DNA of 64,000 nt from Rhodobacter xanthinilyticus (GCF_001856665.1 NZ_CP017781.1:1397501-1461500), one strand, 5' to 3'. Shown: positions 45,440 through 54,231, counted from the first letter of the stretch. Made by a program: numbers and translations. The notes: a model not told the origin generated them from the sequence alone.

Positions 45440-46117
45440 TCACCGGCTCTCTTTCCAAGGCAGCGCCTTCGGCATCGCAGCCGTCAGTACGACATCTCGC
45501 AGCATCCCGCCCGCGATCAGCCCCTCCCGGACCCAGCCCAGCGCCTGGCACCAGTCGTCATAGCCACGCCGTGCGGCCTCGATCTGATGGGGATGGGGGG
45601 AGAAGGTGACCGGGCATGCGAGGATGTCGAAGGTTTTCCATTTGGCACGATCGCCCAGGCCGCGCACGCGGACGCGCTCGGTTCCCACGACGATGGTGCC
45701 TGCATGCGTGCCATGCTGGTTCTGTTTGACGATGGTCGGCACGCAGCGCGGGATGGCGCCGGGCATCCAGTCGGGGGTCAGCCCGGACCTGGCAAGTTCG
45801 GCGACCCGGATCGCCATGCGTTTGCCGCCGAGGCTGTCGGGTATCCCGGCGACGGTGGCGGCGATCGCCTCGGCGTCCTCGTGGGTGTAGCCGCCAATCT
45901 TGTGCTGGCCGCCGTCGATCTTGCAGCCCAAGACGGCCCTTTGCAGCAGGACATATTCGAGGCCGAAGCCGAAACCTTCCTCGGTGACGTCCGGGGGCAG
46001 GGGCAATTCCAGCTGCGCCTGTTCGATCCGGAATGCCCATTCCAGCGCCGCCTGCACGCCCAGTGCGCGTTTAACGGATCGACTGCCCGCACGGGCGATC
46101 GGTCGTTGCAGGGTCAT
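45440..46117 (-). CDS. Hypothetical phage protein, 225 aa
   Basis: Not recognised. A mixed alpha/beta protein with a basic N-terminus, a mid-section GAIPRCVPTIVKQNQHGTHA that recalls small nucleic-acid-binding folds, and a C-terminus rich in aromatic and basic residues. Its start overlaps the replication-initiator stop by 4 bp, so it belongs to the leftward replication operon. Possibly a replication or late-control factor. Confidence 0.6.
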   Translation of the reverse strand: MTLQRPIARAGSRSVKRALGVQAALEWAFRIEQAQLELPLPPDVTEEGFGFGLEYVLLQRAVLGCKIDGGQHKIGGYTHEDAEAIAATVAGIPDSLGGKRMAIRVAELARSGLTPDWMPGAIPRCVPTIVKQNQHGTHAGTIVVGTERVRVRGLGDRAKWKTFDILACPVTFSPHPHQIEAARRGYDDWCQALGWVREGLIAGGMLRDVVLTAAMPKALPWKESR

Positions 46118-47121
46118 CGAACACCCCGCTCGCGCAGTCGCTCCGGCGTCACCAGCGCCCGCGCCAGCATGGCGTCGCGCATCGTGTTGCTGATCGCGCT
46201 GACCGGCAGGTAGCGGTCGGAGTTGATCAGATCGGCGTAGAAGGCCGCCAGGTCGGTGATCGGCTGCGAGGCTGGGGCCGGCGTAGCCTTCGGCTTTCGG
46301 TGCTTCCGCCCGGCATCCTCGACCTTGCGCTGGGCAGCACGCTGCATCGCCCGGTCCAGCGCCTTCGGCCCGTCGGGCGGTTCAGGGTGCTCCTCGCGGG
46401 AGGCCTCGGCCGTGGCGATGATCTCGGCCACGGTCAGCCTCAGCTCGTCGCGCCAGCGCTGGACGTGCAGACGGGGCGGCCAGCCTTGCCACCAACCGGG
46501 CAGGGCGGCAGGGTCGAGGCCCAGCGCTGCCAGCAGGTCCCCGAAAACCTCATCGGAAATCGCCGCACGCGCCTGCGCGCCCTCCTCCTCCTTTACTGGT
46601 TTACTTAGTGGTTCCCTTACAGGGTTAGTGTCCGAAATCCGGACACGGCTTTCGGCATTTTCCGGACACGGGTCAGCCGGAAAATCGGACACGGCTTCCC
46701 CGCCAAACCCGTGTCCGAAATCCGGACACGGCACGGTATCGGCCCTTCCATCGACGCCACAACCATCGGCATCAACGGCGCTTTCTGCGCCTTCATGCTC
46801 CCCGCGTCCGATTGCCGGACACGGCACCACAGCCACAGGTGTGAAGCCCGGCTCGAACCCCAGGATGTAGCGGGTCGGCAGCTGGCGCTTGGTGACGGGA
46901 TCGAGCCGCGGCACCCGCCGTAGCAGGCCCACGGCCTCGAGCTGGCCGAGGTGGTCGTTCAGCGTCGACCGGCTGATCTCGCAGTCATGCGCCAGCCTGT
47001 CCTGCGAGGGGAAGCAGCCGTAGTCGGGGTTGAACCGGTCGCAGAGATGCCAGAGCACGATCTTGGTCGTGGGCCTCAGCCCGCGCTGCTTGATGGCCCA
47101 GTTGGTCGCCTCATGGCTCAT
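46114..47121 (-). CDS. Helix-turn-helix phage replication initiator
   Basis: 335 aa. The N-terminal winged helix (residues 15-75: TTKIVLWHLCDRF, then CFPSQDRLAHDCEISRSTL) is the domain found in phage O-like initiators. The middle ~100 residues are low-complexity (Cys/Pro/Asp/Gly) because the DNA there consists of repeated binding sites. A helical C-terminus follows (WRDELRLTVAEIIATAEASR). By analogy with lambda O, it binds iterons inside its own gene and recruits the host helicase. Confidence 0.78.
   Translation of the reverse strand: MSHEATNWAIKQRGLRPTTKIVLWHLCDRFNPDYGCFPSQDRLAHDCEISRSTLNDHLGQLEAVGLLRRVPRLDPVTKRQLPTRYILGFEPGFTPVAVVPCPAIGRGEHEGAESAVDADGCGVDGRADTVPCPDFGHGFGGEAVSDFPADPCPENAESRVRISDTNPVREPLSKPVKEEEGAQARAAISDEVFGDLLAALGLDPAALPGWWQGWPPRLHVQRWRDELRLTVAEIIATAEASREEHPEPPDGPKALDRAMQRAAQRKVEDAGRKHRKPKATPAPASQPITDLAAFYADLINSDRYLPVSAISNTMRDAMLARALVTPERLRERGVR
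46628..46822. repeat. Iterons: putative prophage replication origin
   Basis: Three 19-bp palindromes built on GTGTCCG-5nt-CGGACAC occur at 46628-46646 and 46711-46729 (perfect arms) and at 46804-46822 (one mismatch). Extra half-sites CGGACACG lie at 46663-46670 and 46686-46693. A T-rich stretch at about 46590-46625 could be the unwinding element. All lie within the initiator gene, as in lambda. Confidence 0.75.
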
Positions 47122-47513
47122 GGCGCGGACCTCCGCGGGGGAGGGGCGATGCGCGTGGTGAAGCCGTGATCGGCCAGCGCGCCCAGCGCGTCATCGAGGC
47201 TGCGGACCAGCGCCCAGCCGAACTCCTGTGCCAGAACAGCATCGCGGAATGCCTCCTGTTCCGGTCGCAGCCGTCCCTTCGGGGCCTTCAACTCGAGGAA
47301 CAGGACACGGCCCTCGCACAGGACCATCAGATCGGCGAACCCGGCGTGGACGCCCATGCCGACAAGGATCGCCTGGCGCTTGGCCCCTCGGGGCCCGGCC
47401 TCGGTGATTTCGTTGGCGCAGTGGTGGATGATCGCGGTGCGGGGCAGGGCGATGCGCAGCGCCTGCACCACGGCGCGCTGCAGATCGGCCTCGGGGGTGC
47501 CACGACGCATCAT
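47118..47513 (-). CDS. VRR-NUC domain nuclease
   Basis: 131 aa. The minimal VRR-NUC core of the PD-(D/E)XK class: GFADLMVL (Asp61) followed by FLELKAPKGRL (Glu74, Lys76) and a closing RPEQEAF. Stand-alone viral VRR-NUC enzymes are associated with structure-specific cutting during replication and recombination. The start overlaps the next gene upstream and the stop overlaps the initiator start, both by 4 bp. Confidence 0.9.
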   Translation of the reverse strand: MMRRGTPEADLQRAVVQALRIALPRTAIIHHCANEITEAGPRGAKRQAILVGMGVHAGFADLMVLCEGRVLFLELKAPKGRLRPEQEAFRDAVLAQEFGWALVRSLDDALGALADHGFTTRIAPPPRRSAP

Positions 47514-47749
47514 CGCGCGGCCCTCCCCTGGTCCTCGCGCTGGGCAAGTCGCACCGGCCGCCGCGCGTCAACGACCACCAGCAGGCGCTGCGCCTCTGTT
47601 CGCTCGGCCGACGTCTCGCCATGCTGGACGAGCACATTGCAGGCGAGCCGGATGAGGAGATCGCTGTGATGCGCGACATCGGCGATCACGGCGCGTGCCT
47701 CGGCCACGCGGTCGGCGGGCCAGGCTGATGTGCGGGGCTGGATGGTCAT
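47510..47749 (-). CDS. Hypothetical 79-aa helical protein
   Basis: Starts at ATG 47749 (MTIQPRTSAWPADRVAEARA), within the 4-bp overlap with the excisionase-like gene; a longer frame upstream lies inside that gene. Two helices with an Arg-rich tail. No family recognised. Part of the tightly coupled replication operon. Confidence 0.55.
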   Translation of the reverse strand: MTIQPRTSAWPADRVAEARAVIADVAHHSDLLIRLACNVLVQHGETSAERTEAQRLLVVVDARRPVRLAQREDQGRAAR

Positions 47750-48006
47750 GACCGCCCCCGCGTCTTGCGCACCGGATGGGCCTGTTCCTGCGCGCGGATC
47801 CATTCCTGAATGGCGGCGCGGCGATAGAAGGTCTTTCGACCTATGCGTGTGCAGGGCGGCCCCTGGCGGCGGGCTTCCCACCGGGACAACGTGTCGGCGG
47901 TCAGGCCCAGCGCCCAGGCCAACTGCTCGCGGCTGATCCAGTCAGCCAGCAGGTCGGGGATGTCCTCGTCAAGTTCGGTCTGAATGTCCTTCATGGGCTG
48001 CTCCAT
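47746..48006 (-). CDS. Excisionase/AlpA-like helix-turn-helix protein
   Basis: 86 aa. MerR-type winged helix (SREQLAWALGLTADTLSRWE, then GRKTFYRRAAIQEWI) as in AlpA and Xis proteins, with an acidic N-terminus and basic tail. Such proteins bend att DNA for excision or control integrase genes. A 31-bp motif shared with the integrase upstream region lies 50-80 bases before its start. Confidence 0.75.
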   Translation of the reverse strand: MEQPMKDIQTELDEDIPDLLADWISREQLAWALGLTADTLSRWEARRQGPPCTRIGRKTFYRRAAIQEWIRAQEQAHPVRKTRGRS

Positions 48007-48613
48007 TCGCGTGGCGCCCCTCGGCCGGGGGCGGTGTCAGCGAAGCAGAGGGCGAGGACCGGAAGACAGGCGGAAGGTGGAATTGGGCGTCGCCGATCAA
48101 TTCCGCTCTTATTTCATTGGGGTTTCTGCCATTGCGGAGCGTTCAGTCGGTCACTGCCAGGCCTGATGTCTGAACCTCTGGCCGCCGCTTCCTGGCGGTA
48201 ATCCTCGTGCGGATGTTCCTGATCCTTCCGGACTGGGCTGATTGGTCGGGACACAGGGAGATCGGACGGATTTGCCGGGTGCGGAATGGGCGAAAACGGG
48301 CGTTCCGGTCGGGTTCCGGAGGGGCTCGACGATATCCTGGGGAACCCCGCCGATGAAGGTCGAACCGCATGGGATTGCTGTTGCAGACTCGCTCTGCGGC
48401 TGCGTAGATTCATGGTTGAGCAGTCCAAAAGAATCGAAAAAAGAAAACCGCCAGACCCTGTGTCCAAATGGGCGCAGCGCTGGCTTACAGGCGATTTCCC
48501 TCGACGACGCGCTCTGACCTGCAGCCTCCCGCGTGCCTTGTGCCGCGGGATTTTCAACACGCGCGTCGACGGCTCTGGCCGAACGATGTCGCATGCCCGA
48601 AAGGAGTTTCCCA
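48007..48613. other. Regulatory gap between excisionase-like and 200-aa genes
   Basis: About 600 bases between divergent genes. Several short frames cross it in both directions, but none has a good start, composition or length. It holds the shared 31-bp element (48056-48086), an inverted repeat GGAATTG/CAATTCC (48079-48104) and an A/T-rich patch near 48100-48125. It is the likely early control region, though no convincing promoter boxes are visible. Confidence 0.5.
48056..48086 (-). repeat. 31-bp element, copy before the excisionase-like gene
   Basis: Matches 50561-50591 at 29 of 31 positions, in the same orientation relative to a leftward gene (Xis-like here, integrase there). Read leftward it contains spaced TTCC blocks. 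It overlaps one arm of an inverted repeat built on GGAATTG. A common operator for the recombination genes is likely. Confidence 0.7.
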
Positions 48614-49216
48614 ATGCCTCTGCCGCCTGTCGCATTCTTCTCGATCTACGAAATCGCCGTGCGCTGGGGTTGCCCTCCGGCCGATGTTGCGGGCTGGGCA
48701 GCGGCGGGGCATCTGCATGTGGTGGCGGGCATTCCTCCGGTCCTCTGCGGTGACGAGACGGTGGCCGGGATGGTCCGGGTGCCGATGGCGGAACTGATGG
48801 GGATGTTCCGGCGGATGGGGCCGAGCGACGATCAGGCTAGGCTCAAGCGGGTCATGCCGCTCGGCAGCAAGACCTGGCTCAAGATCACCGATCCGGCCGA
48901 GGGCTTGCTGGTCCGGTCCTCCGATCTGCTGCTGGATTCCGGAACGCTGCAGGCCTTCGAGGAAGAGCGCGATCTGCTGCGGCGCCCGGCCTCCACCATC
49001 GGGGCCAGCCCGCGCTACGATTGGGACGCGATGTACGCTTGGCTGACGTGGTTCCTGTTCGAAAAGGGCGTGCCCGACACCCAGACCGCGCTGGTCACGC
49101 TGGTGCAGGACTGGTTCGTCCAGAACTCGAAGTCGGGCGAGGTGCCGGATGAAAGCACCATCCGCAAGCGGCTGTCTTCGCTCTGGCGCAGGTTGCGCGG
49201 CGAGGATGCCGCGTGA
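48614..49216 (+). CDS. Hypothetical 200-aa protein beside integrase
   Basis: Starts at ATG 48614 with AAGGAG seven bases before. The N-terminus (FSIYEIAVRWGCPPADVAGW, then GHLHVVAGIPP) looks like a MerR-type DNA-reading helix pair. The C-terminus (DESTIRKRLSSLWRRL) looks like a second recognition helix. No family recognised. Convergent with integrase (3-bp gap). It could be the lysogeny regulator, since no CI-type repressor is visible elsewhere. Confidence 0.65.
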   Translation: MPLPPVAFFSIYEIAVRWGCPPADVAGWAAAGHLHVVAGIPPVLCGDETVAGMVRVPMAELMGMFRRMGPSDDQARLKRVMPLGSKTWLKITDPAEGLLVRSSDLLLDSGTLQAFEEERDLLRRPASTIGASPRYDWDAMYAWLTWFLFEKGVPDTQTALVTLVQDWFVQNSKSGEVPDESTIRKRLSSLWRRLRGEDAA

Positions 49217-49219
49217 GGG

Positions 49220-50491
49220 TCAGGCGGATTTCGGCAGGTCGGCCTGGTCCTGCGCCGCGTCATGCACAAGGCGCGGCCGCGGGCGCAGGAGGCTGGCCAC
49301 CGTGTCGACGCCCGCGCGCAGGGGGGAATCCATCAGGTGTGCATAGCGCTGCGTGGTCTGCACCTGGCTGTGGCCCAAGAGCTTGCCGATCATTTCCAGC
49401 GACGCGCCGCCGCTGACCAGCAACGAGGCAAAGGTGTGGCGCAGGTCGTGGATGCGGACGTCGGCCAAACCGGCATCCTTCTGCACCTTGGCCCAGAAGC
49501 GGCGGATTTCCCGTACGGGCTGGCCGATGGTGTCGCCGGGAAACAGCCATGGATTGCCACTCGGCACCGCCTGCTGGCGCAGCCGCACGATGGCAGCGAC
49601 GTCTTGCGAGATCGGCACGCGGTGGATCTTGCGCTGCTTGGTGGTCGAGGCGGGTTTCGACCAGATGGCATAGTCGAGGTTGAACTGTTCAAACCGCGCG
49701 GTCCGGACCTCGCCCACCCGGGCGCCGGTCAACATGCACATGCGGATGATCGCCGCGGCGCGCTGATCTTCGGCCTCATCCAGCACGGCCGCCAGCCGGG
49801 TCAGTTCTTCGGGCGACAAGAACCGTTCGCGGGCGTGTTCGATGCGACGGTGGAACCCCTGCGCGGGGTTGTCTGCCCGCCATTCCCATTCCACCGCCAG
49901 CGTAAACATCTTGCGCAGCACCTCGCCCATGCGGTTGGCGCGGATCGGGGTGGGCTTTTGACCCTGCAGCTTCCGGGCCCGGTTGTTCGGCTTTGCCTTG
50001 CACGGACGCGGCCGCCCCTCGGCCACGAAATCGAGGAACTTCGCGACGTCGGACTTGGTGATCTCCGTCACCAGCCGGTTGCCCCAGGCGGGTTCGACCA
50101 TCTTCTTCAGCATCGAGACTTGGTCGCCCGCGTTGGTCTTGGCCAGTTTCGGCAGATGCTCGGCGATGTAGCGGTCGATCATGTCCGTGATGCGCGGGGC
50201 CCCGCGCCACCCGTCGCGCGCCGCCAGAGGATCCTGCCCCTCGTCGATGGCGCGGCGCAGTTCCTTGGCGCGTTCCCGCGCGGCCGTGACGCTCCACTCT
50301 GGCCAGCGCCCGATGGTCATCCGCCGCTGCCGCCCGGCATGCCGGTAGTCGATTGTGAACGTGCGCGCGCCCGATGCCTGCACCCGCGCGGCGAAGCCGA
50401 TCACCTCCGTGTCGAAGATCTGATAGCTGACGCCGGGCTTCGGCTCCGCTTCGCGCAGGGTTTTCTCATTCAGTTTCAGTCGTTTGAACAT
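49220..50491 (-). CDS. int: Tyrosine-recombinase integrase
   Basis: 423 aa. DUF4102 arm-binding domain (residues 1-85: LKLNEKTLREAEPKPGV, then IGFAARVQASGARTFTIDYR), SAM-like core-binding domain (about 100-210) and catalytic domain with Arg (LTGARVGEVR), HDLRHTFASLL (His, Arg), LGHSQVQTTQRYAHL (His and nucleophilic Tyr). This class targets tRNA 3' ends, matching the tRNA-fMet att sites. GGAGG precedes the start. Cargo separates it from attR by about 4 kb. Confidence 0.95.
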   Translation of the reverse strand: MFKRLKLNEKTLREAEPKPGVSYQIFDTEVIGFAARVQASGARTFTIDYRHAGRQRRMTIGRWPEWSVTAARERAKELRRAIDEGQDPLAARDGWRGAPRITDMIDRYIAEHLPKLAKTNAGDQVSMLKKMVEPAWGNRLVTEITKSDVAKFLDFVAEGRPRPCKAKPNNRARKLQGQKPTPIRANRMGEVLRKMFTLAVEWEWRADNPAQGFHRRIEHARERFLSPEELTRLAAVLDEAEDQRAAAIIRMCMLTGARVGEVRTARFEQFNLDYAIWSKPASTTKQRKIHRVPISQDVAAIVRLRQQAVPSGNPWLFPGDTIGQPVREIRRFWAKVQKDAGLADVRIHDLRHTFASLLVSGGASLEMIGKLLGHSQVQTTQRYAHLMDSPLRAGVDTVASLLRPRPRLVHDAAQDQADLPKSA

Positions 50492-50842
50492 CCATCACGC
50501 CTCCTTGCCCGACGACACAGGCGTAGACCCGCGCCACTATCAAGTCGGACCACAGGGCCGGGACCGGAATACAGGTGGAAGGTGGAATTGGCGTGAGTGG
50601 GGGTATTCCGACCAATAGTATCAATGTGTTAACTGCAGCGGCCGCTCCGGCATGCAGGCACAGACAGCAAACATGAAGCAAGACCGAACACAGCTACGCC
50701 TAAGCTATGGAAGCGGGTATACTGACATCCAGACAATCGATCCTTTCCACCGCCAAGTCGCCAGTTACATCACTCGACAGTGCTAGTGGCAATTTGCGTC
50801 TGGGTCGAACCGTAGATAACTACCCACTGAGGTGCCCAAAGT
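50492..50842. other. Gap between integrase and attR-side operon
   Basis: 350 bases with divergent genes on both sides. It holds the second 31-bp element and GGAAT/ATTCC arms at 50584-50609. The rest is of average GC with no gene visible. The promoter of the 565-aa gene must be here, but no clear -35/-10 pair is seen. Confidence 0.5.
50561..50591 (-). repeat. 31-bp element, copy before the integrase gene
   Basis: Second copy of the element at 48056-48086 (29/31 identical), 70-100 bases upstream of the integrase start. Joint control of integrase and the excisionase-like gene is the simplest reading. Confidence 0.7.
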
Positions 50843-52540
50843 ATGAAGCCGAATGAAGTTCACTACGCTGTGGCCGAGCAGGGATTTTTCGGCGCGCTGC
50901 TAATGCTTAGCCGATCCGACCGTCGGGATGAGGAGTTGATTCGGAGGTTTGCAGAAGCCGCTTCAAGCCGTAATGCGCTCATTTCTGAACAGGACATGGA
51001 AGTCTTACATCGAGTCTCCGGCACAAATTTCTTTACGTTACAGATTCTGATCTGCGAAGTTATCCCATTGCTTCAATCAGCGCCAAGCGAAGTTATGGGC
51101 TTGGTCGAGCTACTTGTTGAGAAGGGTGGCGAAGATCTTGCAGCAAATCAGCCAAATGCTGCGTTCCGGAAGTGGTGTGGGTCAGACAGCCGTCGAGCCA
51201 ACGACGTCATCGGATCCGCAAGAGATGGCAATGCACTAGCACTTCGACATCTGGTGTTCGCCTTGGAAGCCAAGTGTGATGTCCAAGAGGCGTTCCGTTC
51301 AGCCGAGGCGAACGGTGCGGAGCGCACTGCTGGCGTGCTGGCTCTCTCTCGGATGTTGCTTTCGCAAGAAGAGGCTGAACGGGCGTTGGCGCACATCTTG
51401 AAATTGGTAGACGCCACTGAAGCAGATGAGGGTGCAGGATTTCTCACCGCCGCGATTGATATCGCTGCAAAGCATCCAGGTCTCGACCGTAGCGAGCTGG
51501 CTAAGTCCCTCGATCAGATTTCCGAAAGCAACACCCCACTTGCTGTTCATTTTATGGCGACTGCCTTGCACGGCCACTCTAAAGAGATGACCGATTCTGA
51601 AGTTCAAAGCTGCCTTAGGGGCATCCTTTTGGTTGATCCGAAGAACAAAGGAACAGTGCGCGAGATTGATTGGGCTCTAGCGCAGCTTTGGGATTCTGAT
51701 CCAGTCCGAGCAGGCCATGCCGCAAAGACTTTGATTGCTCATTCAGAAGGTGAGATAGGGTCTGAGGAGTTGAACAGCTTCTTTGCCGCGATAGAGAATG
51801 GTGATCGAAGACAACTTGCGAGATTGGCCACTGACTGGCTGATGGGCGGCGAGTTCCATGTTTGCTCTGCGCTCACCTCACTCTTCTCTGAAATCAACAG
51901 GTCAACCCCCTGCGTCGATGTGTTTCCAGAGGATCTTCCTTTGAATGCGATCGATCAGATTTTCTTATGCCGAAAAGCAATTGGCTACTTGTTTATTTCG
52001 CCTATGACTGCCGCCTCCTGGTGCGTTGCAGCTCTGCGCAGAAATGATGCTGCAGCAGCAAGCGAAGTTGCAGACCTGCTGTTTGATCCTCTTTTATTGA
52101 ATTATGGAGGAGCCTTAAAGGACTGGCTGGAGGAAGTCGTAAAGGCCGATGCGCCTGGCGCTGACGCTATTGCCAGTGCCTTGAAGCGTGCAGAATCCGT
52201 CTGGCAGGGTGCCGAAGCCGCACGGGTGGTAGTTGAGCTAATACCACCTACGTCTCATCGCGCCCTAGTTCGCTTTCAGGAGGCGGAGGAGGCCTATCAG
52301 ATCCAGGTTAGGGCACGGGAGAAGTCGATCTTCGCGCAGCTAGTGACCACGCAGACCTTGCTGTACGGCGATCAGTCGAGCTTCAGCCGCAGGGACCGCG
52401 ACGGAAACCGCAGCACACAAGTGGTGAAAATGGCCGAGATTTCCGTGAGTAGCGAACTTCCTAAGGGGATAATATTTGACCCCATCGGCACAGAGTGGCT
52501 GTTGGAGACCTTCCGCCACGAACAGAGGGCCGTCGGATGA
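50843..52540 (+). CDS. Unknown 565-aa helical-repeat protein (defence candidate, gene A)
   Basis: First gene of a two-gene operon beside attR. No family recognised. Almost entirely alpha-helical with HEAT/TPR-like spacing (Leu/Ala-rich helices every 30-40 residues up to about 470), then a distinct C-terminal segment (SIFAQLVTTQTLLYGDQSSF followed by basic residues and VVKMAEISVSSELPKGIIFD). Its GC and codon use are lower than in phage core genes. Its stop overlaps the start of the nuclease-like gene (ATGA), so the products are probably made together and may bind each other. Confidence 0.7.
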   Translation: MKPNEVHYAVAEQGFFGALLMLSRSDRRDEELIRRFAEAASSRNALISEQDMEVLHRVSGTNFFTLQILICEVIPLLQSAPSEVMGLVELLVEKGGEDLAANQPNAAFRKWCGSDSRRANDVIGSARDGNALALRHLVFALEAKCDVQEAFRSAEANGAERTAGVLALSRMLLSQEEAERALAHILKLVDATEADEGAGFLTAAIDIAAKHPGLDRSELAKSLDQISESNTPLAVHFMATALHGHSKEMTDSEVQSCLRGILLVDPKNKGTVREIDWALAQLWDSDPVRAGHAAKTLIAHSEGEIGSEELNSFFAAIENGDRRQLARLATDWLMGGEFHVCSALTSLFSEINRSTPCVDVFPEDLPLNAIDQIFLCRKAIGYLFISPMTAASWCVAALRRNDAAAASEVADLLFDPLLLNYGGALKDWLEEVVKADAPGADAIASALKRAESVWQGAEAARVVVELIPPTSHRALVRFQEAEEAYQIQVRAREKSIFAQLVTTQTLLYGDQSSFSRRDRDGNRSTQVVKMAEISVSSELPKGIIFDPIGTEWLLETFRHEQRAVG

Positions 52541-54231
52541 AACTCCTCGTAAGGCAGCATTTGCAGGGCATGAAAGAGCGGGGAGAGCTTGATGTTCTTC
52601 TTCCACAACTCCTCAGCGAGTTGGGCTATGAGATTGTTCATCACCCAAGGGTTGGCGGCCGACAAGCTGGAGTGGATGTCGCCGCAGTTGGGCCTGACCC
52701 TGATGCAGATGGCACAAGGTCGATTTTGCTATTCGTCATTAAGTCCGGGGATGTCGGCCGCGCCGATTGGGACGGAACGCTGCAAGCGGTGCGCCCGTCT
52801 TTGGGGGAGGTTTTGGACGACTACATTCCAAATCGATTGCCCCATCAGTATCGCGACCTGCCGGTGGCGATATGCGTCTGTATGGGTGGGGAGATTCAAG
52901 AGGGTATTCGGGCACAGTGGCGTGGGTTTGTTGAGCGTCAATCAACTGAAATGCTCAACTTTCGCGAATGGAACGGAGATCGTCTCGCCAATTTGATACT
53001 TTCAGGCATCCTCGGAAAGGAACTGCTCGATCCGGACCATCGGTCGCATTTCCAGAAGGCGATCGCGCTGGTGAGCGAGCCCGAGGAATCTTACAGAAAT
53101 TTCCGGGCGTTGCTGGACGCCTTGGCGGAGAACATTGGAAACGATCAGCGAGGTACGACCCACTTGAGGCAGATGATGATTTGCCTTTGGGTTCTCGTCG
53201 GCAACGGTCTCGATGCGGATAATTTTGAGGCACCTTATCGTGCTTGCGAACTTGCAGTGTTGCATGCCTGGGACGCACTCCGGCGCTGCCCTGAAAGCGC
53301 AAAGTCAAGACATGCAGAACGCAAGGAAATTCTTGACCACGTTCTTTCGCTCTATTTCAAAGTAGGCCAGAAGTTCATGCTGGAAAAGATTGGACCACAT
53401 GCGGCACAGCAGCATGCACTCTCTGCTGCGGTCCGTTCGAGGTCGGCGCTGGACGTAAATCTCGCTCTTTTCGAGACAATGGGGCGCGCTGCTCTGCTGG
53501 GGTTGTGGCATCATTACATAGGCTGTTCGACCGAAGGTGAACGTCAGCGAGAGCACCTGAAGACGCGCAATCGGCTGCTTGACCTGGCAATTTCTATGGT
53601 GAACGTCAATCCAACATTGCTCGCGCCTATGAGAGACGACCATCACATTGAGATTGGCTTGTTGATGCTGCTTGCCCAAGGCTGTGGTCGCTTACAGCAC
53701 GTTGATCACTATCTTCGAGAGGTTGCGAATAGGCTTTTGTTTCGGTACGTGCGACGATCGCACTGGGTAACCCACTACACGGACTACCGCCAGTTGGCGC
53801 GCCATCCACTTGACCTCGGTGACGAATACTTCCAGCAGTCCACATGCGGAAGTGTGTTGGTGCCATTCATGCTTGCCGGGTTGGAGCGTCTTGGTGCGTC
53901 TGAGGAACTATCGGCGCTGTTGGAAGTTGTGAGCGGTGAACTTCCCCACATGACGCAGCAGGTGTGGGTGCCAAGCGACCAAACTGATGATTGCATATGG
54001 CGGAGTGGCGAGACGATTGGATTCGGGATCCCTCTTGCAACTCGGGACAGCGATGGAATTGGCGTGTCATTATCAGCAGAAATAGACGCGATCGTTTCGG
54101 AGCAACAGCAGATTAACCAAATGAAAGCCGTTCAGCACGGTTTGGTACCGTTGTTGATGACTGCTTGCCGTCACCACCGAATTCCACTCCCGCCCCACTT
54201 TTGGTTTCAACCAATTGGGAAGTCCGTTTGA
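52537..54231 (+). CDS. Unknown 564-aa protein with Mrr-like nuclease N-terminus (gene B)
   Basis: Starts at ATG 52537 (MKLLVRQHLQGMKERGELDV). Residues 20-80 follow the Mrr restriction-nuclease plan: LLPQLLSELGYEIVHHPRVG helix, RQAGVDVAAVGPD (Asp47), LLFVIKSGDVGRADWD (Lys69). The usual Glu/Gln two before the Lys is replaced by Val67, so the site may be altered or use a migrated acid. A long helical C-terminal region (150-564) has no known domain. With gene A it forms an isolated operon at the prophage edge, a typical place for antiviral cargo. Function inferred from context. Confidence 0.7.
   Translation: MKLLVRQHLQGMKERGELDVLLPQLLSELGYEIVHHPRVGGRQAGVDVAAVGPDPDADGTRSILLFVIKSGDVGRADWDGTLQAVRPSLGEVLDDYIPNRLPHQYRDLPVAICVCMGGEIQEGIRAQWRGFVERQSTEMLNFREWNGDRLANLILSGILGKELLDPDHRSHFQKAIALVSEPEESYRNFRALLDALAENIGNDQRGTTHLRQMMICLWVLVGNGLDADNFEAPYRACELAVLHAWDALRRCPESAKSRHAERKEILDHVLSLYFKVGQKFMLEKIGPHAAQQHALSAAVRSRSALDVNLALFETMGRAALLGLWHHYIGCSTEGERQREHLKTRNRLLDLAISMVNVNPTLLAPMRDDHHIEIGLLMLLAQGCGRLQHVDHYLREVANRLLFRYVRRSHWVTHYTDYRQLARHPLDLGDEYFQQSTCGSVLVPFMLAGLERLGASEELSALLEVVSGELPHMTQQVWVPSDQTDDCIWRSGETIGFGIPLATRDSDGIGVSLSAEIDAIVSEQQQINQMKAVQHGLVPLLMTACRHHRIPLPPHFWFQPIGKSV

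Noticed and set aside
46628-46822. CRISPR-like repeats
   Set aside because: Repeat units are short palindromes with irregular spacing inside a coding region; no regular repeat-spacer array.
48114-48635. Minus-strand frame of 173 codons in the control gap
   Set aside because: Low-complexity Pro/Ser/Arg product, no ribosome site, overlaps the well-supported 200-aa gene start.
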